Assembly: GCA_050248955.1 (NCBI GenBank)
Contig: JBFWRK010000028.1
Location: 1 to 34,839 of the forward strand
Length of the DNA stretch: 34,839 nt
Reading direction: 5' to 3'
Source: JBFWRK01 sp050248955
Lineage (GTDB): Bacteria > Actinomycetota > Acidimicrobiia > Acidimicrobiales > Ilumatobacteraceae
The notes below the pieces were generated by a model that was not told the DNA's origin, did not search any database, and saw only the letters and a list, made by a program, of their open reading frames with translations. Positions 29,096 through 34,839 of the stretch are shown here, in pieces. Each line of letters starts with the position of its first letter. The first letter of the stretch is position 1. The position numbers were made by a program, and so were the translations under genes.

Positions 29096-29211
29096 CGAGG
29101 GCACCACCTTTCGTCGCCTGACGGTAAGGAGGCTCCGGGGCCGACTCTGATACCCGCGATGTGGGGCGTTCGTCGCGTGAGCCGGACGATCCGTGGGTCC
29201 GAGAGGGCACC

Positions 29212-30012
29212 TCAGATGCAGAGCCGGTCGTCCGTGACCCCCCGACGGCACAGTGTCGTGGTCTCGACCGTCTTCAGCGCGAAGGTGGTGGCCCGGAGGA
29301 GCGCCGATCTCGGCAGGTCGGCGTCGGTCGGCGTGCCGAACACTTGTAGCCGGACGCCGTAGATCGAATCGTCCGGCAGCCCGACGACGTCGTACGTCAC
29401 CTCTCCGAGATCGGCACGCTCGGACGGCGCGACGGCGACCGTCACCCGCGAGCTCGGCTCGTCGACGGAGGCCGCGGTGCCGGCGACGATCCCGCCCAGC
29501 TCGAGCATCGAGGTCGCGGTCGGGATCCCGCCCAGCGCAGCGACGACCGCCGAGGTGGTGTCGGTCGTGTCGCCGAGGTACGCGAGAAAGGCAGCGTTCG
29601 CCCAACCCGTTGTGCCGTTTGCCGTCACCTCGAACCAGCCGGACGAAGCGAGCAATCGCGCCCGACCGGTCGCGACGACATCGTCGGCGAGTGGCTCGAG
29701 CGACGTGACGACGTCCTGATCGTCACCCGGAGCGGAGCGAACCTCGAGCACGTCGTCGAACGGAACGCCGACGACGGCGAGGACGGCGCCGGCCGCCGGG
29801 CCGTTGTCGATCGACTCGCCCGGCAGGGTCGACGCGGACGCGACCGTGGTCGCCGTGGCCGTCGTCGTGGCTTGCTGCGCTGGTGCAGCCGCAGGCGAGC
29901 TGACCGACCGGTTGTCCGCCGTCCCGCACGCAGCGACTCCGGACGCCAGCAGCCCGAGGGCGCCGAGCGCGGCCAGACGAGTGACCAGATGAGTGGAGGA
30001 ACGCCTCATCAT
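29212..30012 (-). CDS. Lipoprotein with SH3-like domain
   Basis: 266 aa. A signal peptide ends in GVAAC (Cys29 lipobox), followed by a Thr/Ala/Ser tether (31-70). Residues 77-147 have the bacterial SH3 pattern: LEVRSAPG, a SGWFEV strand and GWANAAFLAYL. Such domains often bind cell-wall peptides. The C-terminal part (150-266) is unassigned and holds two Cys (C255, C265) that could pair. The start is drawn at the first ATG of a tandem ATGATG at 30012; a 6-bp inverted repeat covers it and no Shine-Dalgarno site is seen. Confidence 0.8.
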   Translation of the reverse strand: MMRRSSTHLVTRLAALGALGLLASGVAACGTADNRSVSSPAAAPAQQATTTATATTVASASTLPGESIDNGPAAGAVLAVVGVPFDDVLEVRSAPGDDQDVVTSLEPLADDVVATGRARLLASSGWFEVTANGTTGWANAAFLAYLGDTTDTTSAVVAALGGIPTATSMLELGGIVAGTAASVDEPSSRVTVAVAPSERADLGEVTYDVVGLPDDSIYGVRLQVFGTPTDADLPRSALLRATTFALKTVETTTLCRRGVTDDRLCI

Positions 30013-30025
30013 GTCGACAACATGA
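30009..30025. promoter_or_regulatory. Inverted repeat over lipoprotein start
   Basis: TCATGT-CGACA-ACATGA is a perfect 6-bp inverted repeat with a 5-nt spacer and includes the ATG of the SH3-like lipoprotein gene. It could be an operator or an RNA hairpin hiding the start, or chance. Confidence 0.3.
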
Positions 30026-30177
30026 CACCGCGGGCCGGTGTGGCGACAGGGCCGGACGTCCCGAGGAACCTCGAACTGCCGCGGGCGTGTTGACCTGGTG
30101 TCTCGCAGCAGTTCGCCGGGCCCGCGACCGACGAGGGAGTACGTTCTGCAGCGGATTCAGCGAAGCTTGGAGAACAG

Positions 30178-30669
30178 TTGGCCCGGTCGGTCTTGCGTCT
30201 CAGTGATCAGGCCGCGGATCGGTTTCCCGATGTGTGCGTGCTCTCGGGAGTCGTGACCTCCCGTGCGGTCCGATTGACTGCCACGCAGTGGAAAGGCCCG
30301 CGGTGGCTGCTCGGGCTCCCCGGCTTCGCGGCGGTGGTCGGGCGGCTGCCGGGGCACTCGCGCTGCCCAGTAGCACTTCCCGTGAGTGTTCGGGTGTGGC
30401 GGATGTGGAGCAGCCGCAACGCCGTCGCGTCGGCGGTGATGATGATCGGGCTGGTCCTCGCCGCAGCCGGTGTCGGGCGACGGACCGGCGGGCTCGTCGT
30501 GCTCGGTGCCGTGGTCGCCGTGGTCGGAGCGCTGTATCGAGCGCGAGCGGTGCACGACTACTGGGTGACGTGTCGCTTCCGCCCGAGCACGAACATCATC
30601 ATCGTCGAGCCGACGCATCCACTCTTCGACGCAGCGGCGCGTGCGCTCTTCCTCCGCGCGCTCGGATGA
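30178..30669 (+). CDS. Small membrane protein coupled to rsgA
   Basis: 163 aa with two helices (about 82-99 and 104-121). The N-terminal half is soluble and begins with a motif PDVCVLSG (17-24); a WxGPRWLLGLPGF segment (38-50) precedes the helices, and a polar tail (122-163) follows. I recognise the general pattern of a small actinobacterial membrane protein but no function. The TTG start has GGAG with 5-nt spacing (30169-30172), the best ribosome site nearby. The stop overlaps the ATG of the RsgA gene (ATGA), implying a link to it. Confidence 0.75.
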   Translation: MARSVLRLSDQAADRFPDVCVLSGVVTSRAVRLTATQWKGPRWLLGLPGFAAVVGRLPGHSRCPVALPVSVRVWRMWSSRNAVASAVMMIGLVLAAAGVGRRTGGLVVLGAVVAVVGALYRARAVHDYWVTCRFRPSTNIIIVEPTHPLFDAAARALFLRALG

Positions 30670-31712
30670 CGACGGTGAGATCGACGCTCGACGACTACGG
30701 CTGGGACGACCGCTGGTCGGCGTTGTTCGCGTCCTTCGCCGACGACGACCACGAGCCAGGCCGCATCGTTCGCCACGACCGGGCCGCGCCGCTCGTAGCG
30801 ACACGCGGCGGCCTCGTCCATCTCCCGTCTCGGCGCACCGTCGGCGCGCTCACTGCCGGCGACTGGGTCGTGGTCGAACACGGCGAGGTGATCGTCGACC
30901 GTCTCGAGCGCTCGTCGCTGTTGCGCCGCCGGGACCCCGAGGTCGGCGAGCAGTTGCTCGCCGCGAACGTCGACGTGGTGGCCATGGTGTTCGGCGCGGA
31001 TCGACCGCTCAAGGCCGGTCGGTTGTTCCGCACCCGCACGCAGATCTGGGATGCGGGCGCGACGCCGCTCGTCATTCTGACCAAGACCGACCTCGTCGAG
31101 GCCGTCGACGGGGTCGGTTCGCTCGTCGCCCGGGTCCATGAGATCGACCCACTGCTCGACGTGGTCGTCGTCTCGTGCGTCACCGGGGAAGGCGTCGATG
31201 CATTGCGACACCACGTCTCCGGACGGACGCTGGTGCTGGTCGGTGAGTCCGGGGCCGGGAAGTCGACGCTGGTGAACGCGCTCGTCGGGGGTGATGTCGC
31301 CGCGGTCTCCACCGTTCGGGCCACTGACCACCGAGGTCGCCACACGACGACGTCCCGGGAGTTGCATCCCCTGCCAGGGGGTGGGGTGCTCGTCGACACC
31401 CCCGGCCTGCGGGAGGTCGGTCTCTGGACCGACGAGTCGGCTGTGGATGGCGTCTTCCCCGAGATCGACGAGATCGCCGAGGACTGTCACTTCCGGGATT
31501 GCGCCCACGGGGAAGAGCCGAGCTGTGCCGTGCGCGCCGCGCTGCTGGACGGTCGGCTGTCGGCCGAGCGGTTCGCCGCGTGGGAGTCGCTGCGGCGCGA
31601 GGCGAGCTCGGCCGCACTGCGGGCCGACGAACATGCCCGACGCGCCGCCGATCGCCGGTTCGGGCGTGCCGTCAAGGACTACAAGCGACACCACGGTCGC
31701 CCCGGCGTGTGA
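30666..31712 (+). CDS. rsgA: Ribosome small subunit-dependent GTPase A
   Basis: 348 aa, circularly permuted GTPase that checks late assembly of the 30S subunit. An N-terminal OB-like part (about 30-85) precedes the GTPase: G4 TKTD (139-142) comes before G1 GESGAGKST (193-201) and G3 DTPG (244-247), the permuted order that marks the family. The C-terminal zinc site is C274, C279, H281 and C287. The ATG at 30666 overlaps the upstream stop. There is a 161-bp gap to the next gene. Confidence 0.95.
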   Translation: MTTVRSTLDDYGWDDRWSALFASFADDDHEPGRIVRHDRAAPLVATRGGLVHLPSRRTVGALTAGDWVVVEHGEVIVDRLERSSLLRRRDPEVGEQLLAANVDVVAMVFGADRPLKAGRLFRTRTQIWDAGATPLVILTKTDLVEAVDGVGSLVARVHEIDPLLDVVVVSCVTGEGVDALRHHVSGRTLVLVGESGAGKSTLVNALVGGDVAAVSTVRATDHRGRHTTTSRELHPLPGGGVLVDTPGLREVGLWTDESAVDGVFPEIDEIAEDCHFRDCAHGEEPSCAVRAALLDGRLSAERFAAWESLRREASSAALRADEHARRAADRRFGRAVKDYKRHHGRPGV

Positions 31713-31834
31713 GCACAGGGCGGTCGCACTGCGAAAGCCCCATCCCGCGCCTCCCGGCAGTTCTTGACGGGACCTACGGCTCTGCCCCTTGTCAGCCGCA
31801 TGCAGAAAGATGAGATCGTCCCACGGACCCATCG

Positions 31835-31851
31835 CAGGTCGACACGACCTG
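31835..31851. promoter_or_regulatory. Inverted repeat upstream of His-tailed membrane protein
   Basis: CAGGTCG-ACA-CGACCTG, a perfect 7-bp inverted repeat, ends 22 bp before the ATG at 31874 and just before a strong Shine-Dalgarno site. Candidate operator, or a small 5' hairpin. Confidence 0.45.
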
Positions 31852-31860
31852 GAGATGGAG

Positions 31861-31868
31861 AAAGGAGG
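31861..31868 (+). promoter_or_regulatory. Strong Shine-Dalgarno site AAAGGAGG
   Basis: Near-perfect anti-16S complement, 5 nt before the ATG at 31874. It is the strongest ribosome site in the window and suggests high expression of a gene that stands alone. Confidence 0.8.
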
Positions 31869-31873
31869 GCGTC

Positions 31874-32296
31874 ATGCAACTTTCGAAGCGAGACGTCCTT
31901 GCAACGTGTCTGGTCCTCGTTGCCGGAATCGTCTGGCTGATGCGAGCTGTCGGTGCGCCGCTCCCTGGTTCGAGCAGTGCGCGAGCCGCTGGGTTCGTCG
32001 TGCTCGCGCTCGGCTTCGTGGCATCAGCTACCGCGGTCGTGCCGACGTTCCTCGAGCTCCTCCATGGCAACAGGCTCTACCTCGCCCTCACATCGACGCT
32101 CGGGCTCGTCGCTCTGATCGCCGCCGTGACGGCCCTGCTCGCCGAGAGCGGCGTTGCACTCGGTGTCGTCGTGGGCGTCATGGTGCTGTTGTGGGTGATC
32201 GCCACGATCCACCACACGATGCTGGATGCCTCCCGGCAAACAGCTGCGCACGAACCGATCCGTCACGAACAGCATCGGACCGCAGCACATCACTAG
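31874..32296 (+). CDS. Four-helix membrane protein with His-rich tail
   Basis: 140 aa, with helices at about 8-24, 38-58, 68-90 and 95-113. Residues 113-140 hold seven histidines (H113, H114, H126, H131, H134, H139, H140), which may bind metal. The N-terminus KRDVLATCLVLVAG is of a type common in small actinobacterial membrane proteins. I know no function for it. The strong ribosome site and a nearby inverted repeat suggest a regulated, well-expressed gene. The stop TAG runs directly into a GC hairpin. Confidence 0.8.
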   Translation: MQLSKRDVLATCLVLVAGIVWLMRAVGAPLPGSSSARAAGFVVLALGFVASATAVVPTFLELLHGNRLYLALTSTLGLVALIAAVTALLAESGVALGVVVGVMVLLWVIATIHHTMLDASRQTAAHEPIRHEQHRTAAHH

Positions 32297-32326
32297 CGCT
32301 CGCTCGTGATCGTTTACCGCGAGCGC
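32296..32326 (+). terminator. GC hairpin after the His-tailed membrane gene
   Basis: GCGCTCGC (32296-32303) and GCGAGCGC (32319-32326) make a perfect 8-bp stem with a 15-nt loop. It begins at the last base of the stop codon. No T run follows, so it could end transcription weakly, protect the mRNA end, or serve both directions. Confidence 0.5.
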
Positions 32327-32342
32327 CGACTCGGTGACGACG

Positions 32343-32540
32343 GACTCGGTCGGTGTGCCTGACGCGGTGGGTTCTCGGGCAGGGTTTGCGATCGCCGGCA
32401 GTCGCGAACCCTGACTCGGTCGGTGTGCCTGACGCGGTGGGTTCTCGGGCAGGGTTTGCGATCGCCCGCAGTCGCGAACCCTGACTCGGTTGGTGTGCCT
32501 GACGCGGTGGGTTCTCGGGCAGGGTTCGCGATCGCCCGCA
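32343..32540 (+). repeat. 70-bp tandem repeat, 2.8 copies, with hairpin in each unit
   Basis: Copies start at 32343, 32413 and 32483. Each begins GACTCGGT(C/T)GGTGTGCC and nearly all positions agree. In copies 1 and 2 the unit ends with an 11-bp hairpin, AGGGTTTGCGA and TCGCGAACCCT, whose arms pair except for one G-T. The third copy keeps the left arm but its right arm is replaced by TCCGCGCC. The region is not coding because the unit length is not a multiple of three. This fills most of the gene-free interval 32297-32685. Confidence 0.9.
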
Positions 32541-32550
32541 TCCGCGCCTC

Positions 32551-32631
32551 GATCGTGAGCCGTTCGACGTGGCGTCGATGGTCGACTGCTACGTGTCGGC
32601 GTATCGCTCGGTCCTCGCCACCGATCCCTGA
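32551..32631 (+). pseudogene. Possible relic of a glycosyltransferase C-terminus
   Basis: One frame reads DREPFDVASMVDCYVSAYRSVLATDP and then stops (TGA 32629-32631). The EPFDVASMVDCYVSAYR pattern recalls the end of family 4 glycosyltransferases (RFSxxxMVDxYxxxYR). It begins just where the 70-bp repeat breaks off and has no start codon or ribosome site, so if real it is a decayed remnant. The match is by eye over 26 residues and may be chance. Confidence 0.3.
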
Positions 32632-32685
32632 TGCACGCAACGATGATCGCTGGCGCCCGCCTGGACGTCGCAGGCAGAATGCGTC

Positions 32686-33426
32686 ATGACCGCCTCGCCG
32701 GATGACGTCCTGCACGACCTCGTCGCCGAGTACGACCGTCTCGAGGTGATCCTCGCCGGCCTCACTCCCGCCCAGTGGTCGGCATCGTCCGGGGCCGACG
32801 GCTGGACCGTACGGGACGTCGTCACCCATCTCGCTCAGACCGAGGAAGGCGTGCCGCTGACCCTCGCCGTACCGGTCGGCGAGTGGACCACCCGTGACGA
32901 ACCGCTGGACGAGGCTGTCGACGCCCGCGTGCGCGCCGACGAGACACCAGCGGCCGAGGTGTTCGAGCGCTGGCGAGCGGCACGCCGAGCATCGGTGGCC
33001 GCACTCGAGCGCGCCGACCCGACCGTCACGCTGCGCTGGGCGGCGGCGCCACTGAAGCCGAGGACGCTCGCCACCACGCGCCTCGCCGAACACTGGGCCC
33101 ACGCGTTGGACATCTGCGATCCACTCGGCATCCCGCTGGAGGACACCGACCGCCTCCGTCATGTGGCCTGGCTCGGCCACGCCACGTTGCCCTACGCGAT
33201 GGGCCTCGCCGGACTCGATCCGATCGAGGTGTGCTGCACGCTGGACGCGCCGAGCGGTTCCATGTGGACGTTCGGGCCGGCCACTGCCTCCGCCTGGATT
33301 CGCGGTTCGGCAGGCGCGTTCTGCCGTGTCGGAGCCCGTCGCCTCGCCGCGGCCGATTCAGGACTCGCAGTGTCAGGGCCGGACGCGGCCGAAGCGCTCC
33401 AGGTGCTCCGCAACTACGCCGCCTGA
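32686..33426 (+). CDS. Mycothiol-dependent maleylpyruvate isomerase family protein
   Basis: 246 aa, DinB/MDMPI superfamily (the TIGR03084-like kind). DinB folds bind a metal through three residues: here H48 (VVTHLAQ), E135 and H139 (RLAEHWAHA) sit at the spacing of the mycothiol-dependent enzyme. Such proteins do thiol-transfer or isomerase chemistry in mycothiol-making Actinomycetota. The substrate is unknown. The ATG at 32686 has a CAGAAT element 5 nt upstream but no ribosome site. It ends 22 bp from the convergent lipase gene. Confidence 0.88.
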   Translation: MTASPDDVLHDLVAEYDRLEVILAGLTPAQWSASSGADGWTVRDVVTHLAQTEEGVPLTLAVPVGEWTTRDEPLDEAVDARVRADETPAAEVFERWRAARRASVAALERADPTVTLRWAAAPLKPRTLATTRLAEHWAHALDICDPLGIPLEDTDRLRHVAWLGHATLPYAMGLAGLDPIEVCCTLDAPSGSMWTFGPATASAWIRGSAGAFCRVGARRLAAADSGLAVSGPDAAEALQVLRNYAA

Positions 33427-33448
33427 AGCGCCGCCACATCATCCCGGA

Positions 33449-34537
33449 TCAGCGGGGCGAGTTCCACCAGTCCGAGATCTCGTCGTAGACCTCGGAGCGA
33501 TGAGCGAGCGCGATGTGGTTGATCTTCGGGCAGACGCGAACGGTGGCGTTCGGGGGCAGGACGGGCTCGTCGTCGCCGGGGCGGCCGTGCGCGCTCGGTG
33601 CTGTCACGAGTGCGTCGCCGAGCAGTCGGTTGACAGGATGGGTGATCTCGTCCCCGTCGTCGGCGAGAGAGCCGGCGACGGCGAGGTACTTGGAGTGCCG
33701 CGGGCAGCGCACCCGTGCGCGTTCGATCCGCGCGGTGGCGTCAGGGTCGCGCTCGAGCCACTCCTCGTCGAGCACCGAACCCCAGCGAAGGTCCTTGATC
33801 CCCTCGCTGCGACGGTCGATACCGGCGCCGATCAGTCGGGTGAACGGGTTCGGCAGCGACCACAACGCTGCGCTCGTGAGGTTGGCGATCACCTCGAGGT
33901 TCGCGCCGCTGTTCGGCACCCCGAGCAGCACCACTCGCCTCACTCTGGCGGGCCACGGTCCGCGTCGCCGCAGCCGATCTGTCAGCGTCGCCCCGTGCCT
34001 GCCGTAGTGGCAAGCGCTCCTGATCACGAGCCCACCCATGCTGTGACCGATGAGGTCGATCTCGCGCACCCGCACCGGCCAGGCCCGGATCAGTTGCTGC
34101 AACCGCACCCCGAGCTCGCGCCCGTTGATCGAGATGTGCCGCCCGGTGTTGTAACGGACGTACACGCAGTCCACGCCTTGGTCGTCGGCGAGCAACCCGC
34201 CGTAGGTCAGCGCCTGGCGGCCCGGGAACCTCCAGATCGACTCCAGCGACATCAGCCCGTGCACGAAGACGCACAGCCGACGTCCTGCATGCGGGAACAT
34301 CCGCGCGAGACCGTCGCGATCGAGCGGAAGCTCGTCACCCGAGGCGGTGCGGAAGCTCATCCGAATCGCGAGGGGAGAGCCCTGCTCGGCCAGCGCGTCG
34401 CCGAAAAGGCCGTTGAGCACGGCCCTCGCGTCGTCGCGCCGGCCGGTGAGCGACGCCAGCAGTTGGACCAATCGCTCGACTCTGGCTGGCGTGGGCACCG
34501 ACTCGAGCGCGCCCATGCCGTCGCTCGCCGATGCCAC
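33449..34537 (-). CDS. Alpha/beta-fold lipase/esterase
   Basis: 362 aa. The nucleophile elbow is GHSMGG with S166; VHGLMSLES (92-100) is the oxyanion-hole region; D308 (LLGDALV) and H341 (NHIALA) are likely to complete the triad. The layout, with a 90-residue N-terminal extension before the HG motif, resembles PGAP1/lipase-class-2-like serine hydrolases. No signal peptide, so it is probably cytoplasmic or weakly membrane bound. The GTG at 34537 is favoured over the inner ATG at 34516 because TACAAT lies 6 nt upstream. The SDR gene ends 42 bp upstream on the same strand. Confidence 0.88.
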   Translation of the reverse strand: MASASDGMGALESVPTPARVERLVQLLASLTGRRDDARAVLNGLFGDALAEQGSPLAIRMSFRTASGDELPLDRDGLARMFPHAGRRLCVFVHGLMSLESIWRFPGRQALTYGGLLADDQGVDCVYVRYNTGRHISINGRELGVRLQQLIRAWPVRVREIDLIGHSMGGLVIRSACHYGRHGATLTDRLRRRGPWPARVRRVVLLGVPNSGANLEVIANLTSAALWSLPNPFTRLIGAGIDRRSEGIKDLRWGSVLDEEWLERDPDATARIERARVRCPRHSKYLAVAGSLADDGDEITHPVNRLLGDALVTAPSAHGRPGDDEPVLPPNATVRVCPKINHIALAHRSEVYDEISDWWNSPR

Positions 34538-34543
34538 ACGGCG

Positions 34544-34549
34544 ATTGTA
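34544..34549 (-). promoter_or_regulatory. -10 box TACAAT for lipase gene
   Basis: TACAAT (one base from the TATAAT consensus), 6 nt, then GTG at 34537. It is the best -10 match among the leaderless candidates in this window. Confidence 0.55.
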
Positions 34550-34579
34550 TTCGAGGACAGCGGCGCGCCCATGACGCCG

Positions 34580-34839
34580 TCAGCCGGGGCTCATCTGCTC
34601 CTGCGCCGACACGAACTCCGGCATGCGCAGGCCGCGGCGCAGCCAGTTCGCGGAGTCGAGGACGAGGGTGTGGCCGCTGAGGTAGACGGCGAACGGCGAG
34701 CACATGTACGTCGCCGCCCACCCGAGCTCGTGCGGCCGCCCGACCCGACCACCGGGCACCCGCCTGCCGTCGGATTCGTCGTTTCGGTTCTTCCGGAGCA
34801 CGTCGGGCAGATCGTCGTGCGGGAACAGCCCCGGCGCGA
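34580..34839 (-). CDS. Short-chain dehydrogenase/reductase, C-terminal part
   Basis: The last 85 residues are visible and the 5' end lies beyond the right edge. GRVGRPHELGWAATYMCSPF and the following YLSGHTLVLDSANWL segment match the end of classical SDR enzymes, whose C-terminus usually reads GR-x-G-x-P-x-E and then G-x-x-L-x-V-D-G-G. Here the final GG is replaced by SA. The start of the visible part, APGLFPHDDLP, fits the substrate-loop region (PGPF-like) of 2,4-dienoyl-CoA-reductase-type SDRs. The active-site Tyr/Lys lie outside the window. Confidence 0.85.
   Translation of the reverse strand, partial: APGLFPHDDLPDVLRKNRNDESDGRRVPGGRVGRPHELGWAATYMCSPFAVYLSGHTLVLDSANWLRRGLRMPEFVSAQEQMSPG

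Noticed and set aside
26522..29605. Extended 1027-residue form of the large membrane protein
   Set aside because: The first 170 residues are antisense-like and run into the lipoprotein gene; the ATG at 29095 has a strong ribosome site.
32343..32540. CRISPR array
   Set aside because: The repeat is continuous at 70 bp with no unique spacers, only 2.8 copies and no cas genes.
32423..32689. An 88-codon frame through the tandem repeat
   Set aside because: The repeat length is not a multiple of three so the frame is meaningless in successive copies, and no ribosome site precedes it.

Overview
The window is about two-thirds G+C chromosomal DNA, densely packed with genes. It looks like a member of the Actinomycetota, most likely the Acidimicrobiia/Ilumatobacter-like group. 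Supporting signs are a mycothiol-dependent-isomerase-type DinB protein, many GTG starts, 4-bp GTGA/ATGA stop-start overlaps, and many transcription units that begin with a TANNNT box only 6-9 nt before the start codon (leaderless mRNAs). The lineage call is inference from protein flavour and base composition, not from a marker gene. I see no rRNA, tRNA, CRISPR array, insertion sequence or phage gene.

Layout. 1-2034 (minus): three translationally coupled genes, two ferritin-like proteins (one with two intact ExxH motifs, one degenerate) and an unknown protein that runs off the left edge. 2100-4700 (minus): a membrane PAS-GGDEF-EAL protein. 4845-7801 (minus): a cysteine-less DksA/TraR-like small protein, an acetyl-CoA hydrolase/4-hydroxybutyrate-type CoA-transferase and a UbiB/ABC1 kinase-like protein. 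7884-12142 (plus): a four-gene Ugp-like ABC importer operon (ATPase, two permeases, lipoprotein binding protein). 12167-14426: cupredoxin lipoprotein (minus), cyclophilin (plus), MFS transporter (minus).

14456-21639: AlkX/YcaQ-type DNA glycosylase, a small unknown protein (minus), a PuuD-like amidotransferase, an MpaB/DUF2236 oxygenase-like protein (minus), then an AI-2E-family permease coupled to an asparaginase II, an MBL-fold hydrolase, and a glycine-zipper membrane protein behind a SigF/SigB-like promoter. 21652-26401 (minus): PfkB sugar kinase, acyl-CoA dehydrogenase, and an 868-aa fusion of a Baeyer-Villiger-type flavin monooxygenase with an HSL-type alpha/beta hydrolase. 26522-30012 (minus): an 857-aa polytopic membrane protein of unknown function and an SH3-like lipoprotein. 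30178-32296 (plus): small membrane protein coupled to RsgA, then a four-helix membrane protein with a His-rich tail. 32297-32685: the only gene-free stretch over 300 bp, holding a hairpin, a 70-bp tandem repeat and a possible glycosyltransferase relic. 32686-34839: MDMPI-like DinB protein, alpha/beta lipase, and the C-terminal part of a short-chain dehydrogenase.

Most genes are metabolic or housekeeping. The CoA-transferase, acyl-CoA dehydrogenase, SDR, lipase and BVMO-hydrolase suggest breakdown of lipids, ketones or other hydrophobic compounds. The parts least explained by known families are the ferritin-like cassette, the BVMO-hydrolase fusion (its fingerprint histidine is replaced by Phe), the 857-aa membrane protein with its lipoprotein neighbour, the Cys-less TraR-like protein, and the 70-bp hairpin repeat.
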